From: CAZOWW01 sp964583765
GTDB taxonomy: Bacteria; Actinomycetota; Actinomycetes; Actinomycetales; Kineosporiaceae
NCBI GenBank assembly: GCA_964583765.1
Contig: CAZOWW010000135.1
Location: 1 to 14,748, forward strand
DNA: 14,748 nucleotides
Direction: 5' to 3'
In this document: positions 14,014 through 14,748 of the stretch, one piece after another
Numbering within the stretch: the first letter of the stretch is position 1
How the letters are laid out: each line of letters starts with the position of its first letter
The notes under the pieces: model-generated
Seen by the model: the letters and a program-made list of their open reading frames with translations, nothing else
Database searches by the model: none
Told to the model about the DNA's origin: nothing
Made by a program: the position numbers and the translations under genes

Positions 14014-14439
14014 TCAGGACGCGGTGCGGGTGGTGCTCAGGACAGCTGGGTCTCCGTGGACGGCGAAGACTCCGACCGTGGCGCGACACTGTTCGACGAT
14101 CTCCTGCGGGCCCAGGCCCTGGGCGACGGCCTCGGCGAGGAGAGTTCGCAGCCGTCCGCCCCATTCCTCCACGTACTCGTGGCTCGGTGGTCCGCTGCTC
14201 GGGTCCCGGCTGATGACGGCACCGGACTTCCGACTGAGCCGGACCAGCCCTTCCTGGCGCAGGACGTCGTAGCTCTTGTTCACCGTGTGGAAGTTGATCC
14301 CCAGATCGACCGCGAGCTGCCGGGTCGAGGGCAGTGGAGTGCCGCTCGACGCCCGTCCTTCGGCGATGGCCTCGACGACCCGGTCCCTGATCTGCTGGTA
14401 GATCGGCACCGGGCCGTCCGGCTCGATGGTGAGAATCAT
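14014..14439 (-). CDS. GntR family regulator, YtrA-like
   Basis: 141 residues, the size of the short YtrA-like GntR proteins that lack a large ligand domain. The winged helix at about residues 8-75 includes PVPIYQQIRDRVVEAIAEG, then PLPSTRQLAVDLGINFHTVN and SYDVLRQEGLVRLSRKSGAV. The rest (about 76-141) is a short helical segment probably used for dimerisation. The ATG at 14437-14439 has GGAGG five bases upstream; an in-frame start further up would place the operator inside the coding region and is rejected. It is followed after 21 bp by the membrane-hydrolase gene. Short GntR regulators next to DUF1648/DUF5808-type membrane genes are a recurring actinobacterial pattern as I recall it. Probably a repressor of its own operon. 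Confidence 0.93.
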   Translation of the reverse strand: MILTIEPDGPVPIYQQIRDRVVEAIAEGRASSGTPLPSTRQLAVDLGINFHTVNKSYDVLRQEGLVRLSRKSGAVISRDPSSGPPSHEYVEEWGGRLRTLLAEAVAQGLGPQEIVEQCRATVGVFAVHGDPAVLSTTRTAS

Positions 14440-14452
14440 GGTTCCTCCGCTA

Positions 14453-14477
14453 TCTGTTCTATAGGTTATAGAACAGA
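14453..14477. promoter_or_regulatory. Palindromic operator of the GntR operon
   Basis: TCTGTTCTATA and TATAGAACAGA are perfect 11-bp arms around GGT. The palindrome is AT-rich in an otherwise GC-rich region and covers the -10 box and expected transcription start of the GntR gene, the usual layout for autorepression. Confidence 0.8.
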
Positions 14478-14493
14478 GCGCCACGCGTGTCCA
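14465..14493 (-). promoter_or_regulatory. Sigma-70-type promoter of the GntR-hydrolase operon
   Basis: On the minus strand TGGACA (14488-14493), a 17-base spacer and TATAAC (14465-14470) each match the consensus boxes at five of six positions. The transcript would start near 14458, leaving a leader of about 18 bases with the GGAGG site. Confidence 0.7.
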
Positions 14494-14595
14494 GCGCTCC
14501 GGTCGATGGTCTCCCTGCGGGATCACTCCTGCGGGCGCTTGCCGGGACCGCGCTCACCGATGTCCGGTACGGGCGGGCCCGGGCCGGGGAGCGTG

Positions 14596-14706
14596 GTGGC
14601 GCCGCCCGGTGTCGTTCCTGCGCGTGGCGCCGCCCGGGCGTCGACCTCGTGCGTGGCGCCGCAGGACGCCGTCCCCGGGTGTGGCGCCGGGCTGCGGGGG
14701 GGTGCC
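14596..14706. repeat. 28-bp degenerate tandem array near the right edge
   Basis: Units start at 14596, 14624, 14653 and 14681 (spacings 28, 29 and 28) and all open with GTGGCGCCG. The first two also share the next bases (GTGGCGCCGCCCGG). The array lies upstream of the possible gene start at 14740, in the 300-bp stretch right of the GntR gene. The TTG-started open frame on the minus strand across it has no ribosome-binding site and is not called. Confidence 0.8.
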
Positions 14707-14739
14707 TCTATGTTCTTCGTCAAGTCGGAGGTGTCTGTT

Positions 14740-14748
14740 GTGCGCCGC
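14740..14748 (+). CDS. Possible start of a rightward gene cut by the window edge
   Basis: GTG CGC CGC at the last nine bases follows GGAGG (14727-14731) with eight bases of spacing, a good translation start. An in-frame ATG at 14710 has no such site. Only three codons are visible, so nothing can be said about function. Confidence 0.4.

Noticed and set aside
14523..14723. Minus-strand open frame of 66 codons at the right end
   Set aside because: It uses a TTG start without a ribosome-binding site, and its sequence mostly reflects the 28-bp array.
1..14748. tRNA, rRNA genes and insertion sequences
   Set aside because: I saw no tRNA-like cloverleaf, rRNA segment, transposase frame or terminal inverted repeats in the window; a covariance-model search would be needed to exclude small RNAs.

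Overview
The window is high-GC DNA with the gene content and order of an Actinomycetota chromosome near the replication origin. The order ino1 - padR family gene <-> ponA - GT87 membrane protein - rpsF - ssb - rpsR - rplI - dnaB (with an intein) matches, from memory, the Mycobacterium tuberculosis block Rv0046c-Rv0058 and a similar Streptomyces block. The genus cannot be named from sequence alone. The S18 protein lacks the zinc-binding cysteines, which fits Micrococcales-like lineages better than mycobacteria or streptomycetes.

Layout. Leftward: a 3'-truncated inositol-3-phosphate synthase gene (1-707), preceded by a PadR-type regulator (856-1470) whose promoter overlaps a perfect 16-bp-arm palindrome (1514-1548). 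A 510-bp divergent region follows; its right part is a striking tandem array (21-bp units, then 16-bp units) that stops just before the start of ponA (1981-4587). A second, 17-bp tandem array (4604-4705) fills the gap before a polytopic GT87-like membrane protein (4719-6248). After a hairpin terminator come a YbgC-type hotdog thioesterase (6442-6873) and the operon-like set rpsF, ssb, rpsR, rplI (7082-8863), closed by a strong hairpin. A 546-bp gap with DnaA-box-like sequences leads to dnaB (9410-11953), which is interrupted by a 393-residue intein whose homing endonuclease is decayed. Leftward again, a YtrA-type GntR regulator (14014-14439) and a fused membrane/DUF5808 plus alpha/beta-hydrolase protein (11923-13992) form a two-gene operon with a clear promoter and operator. 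This operon runs head-on into dnaB and overlaps it by 31 bp. A new rightward gene may begin at the very edge (14740).

How it works together. The core genes cover envelope building (inositol for phosphatidylinositol and mycothiol, peptidoglycan synthesis, a predicted lipid-linked-sugar glycosyltransferase), translation (S6, S18, L9) and replication (SSB, DnaB). The GntR-hydrolase pair is the main accessory insertion.

The most unusual feature is the number of short tandem arrays: three between genes, each ending just upstream of a predicted ribosome-binding site or start codon, and two inside coding sequence (intein linker and hydrolase linker), with unit lengths of 16, 17, 21, 27 and 28 bp. 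Other points worth a second look are the intein with its DAD motif replaced by AAA, the paired DnaA-box palindromes before dnaB, and the unusual membrane-hydrolase fusion.
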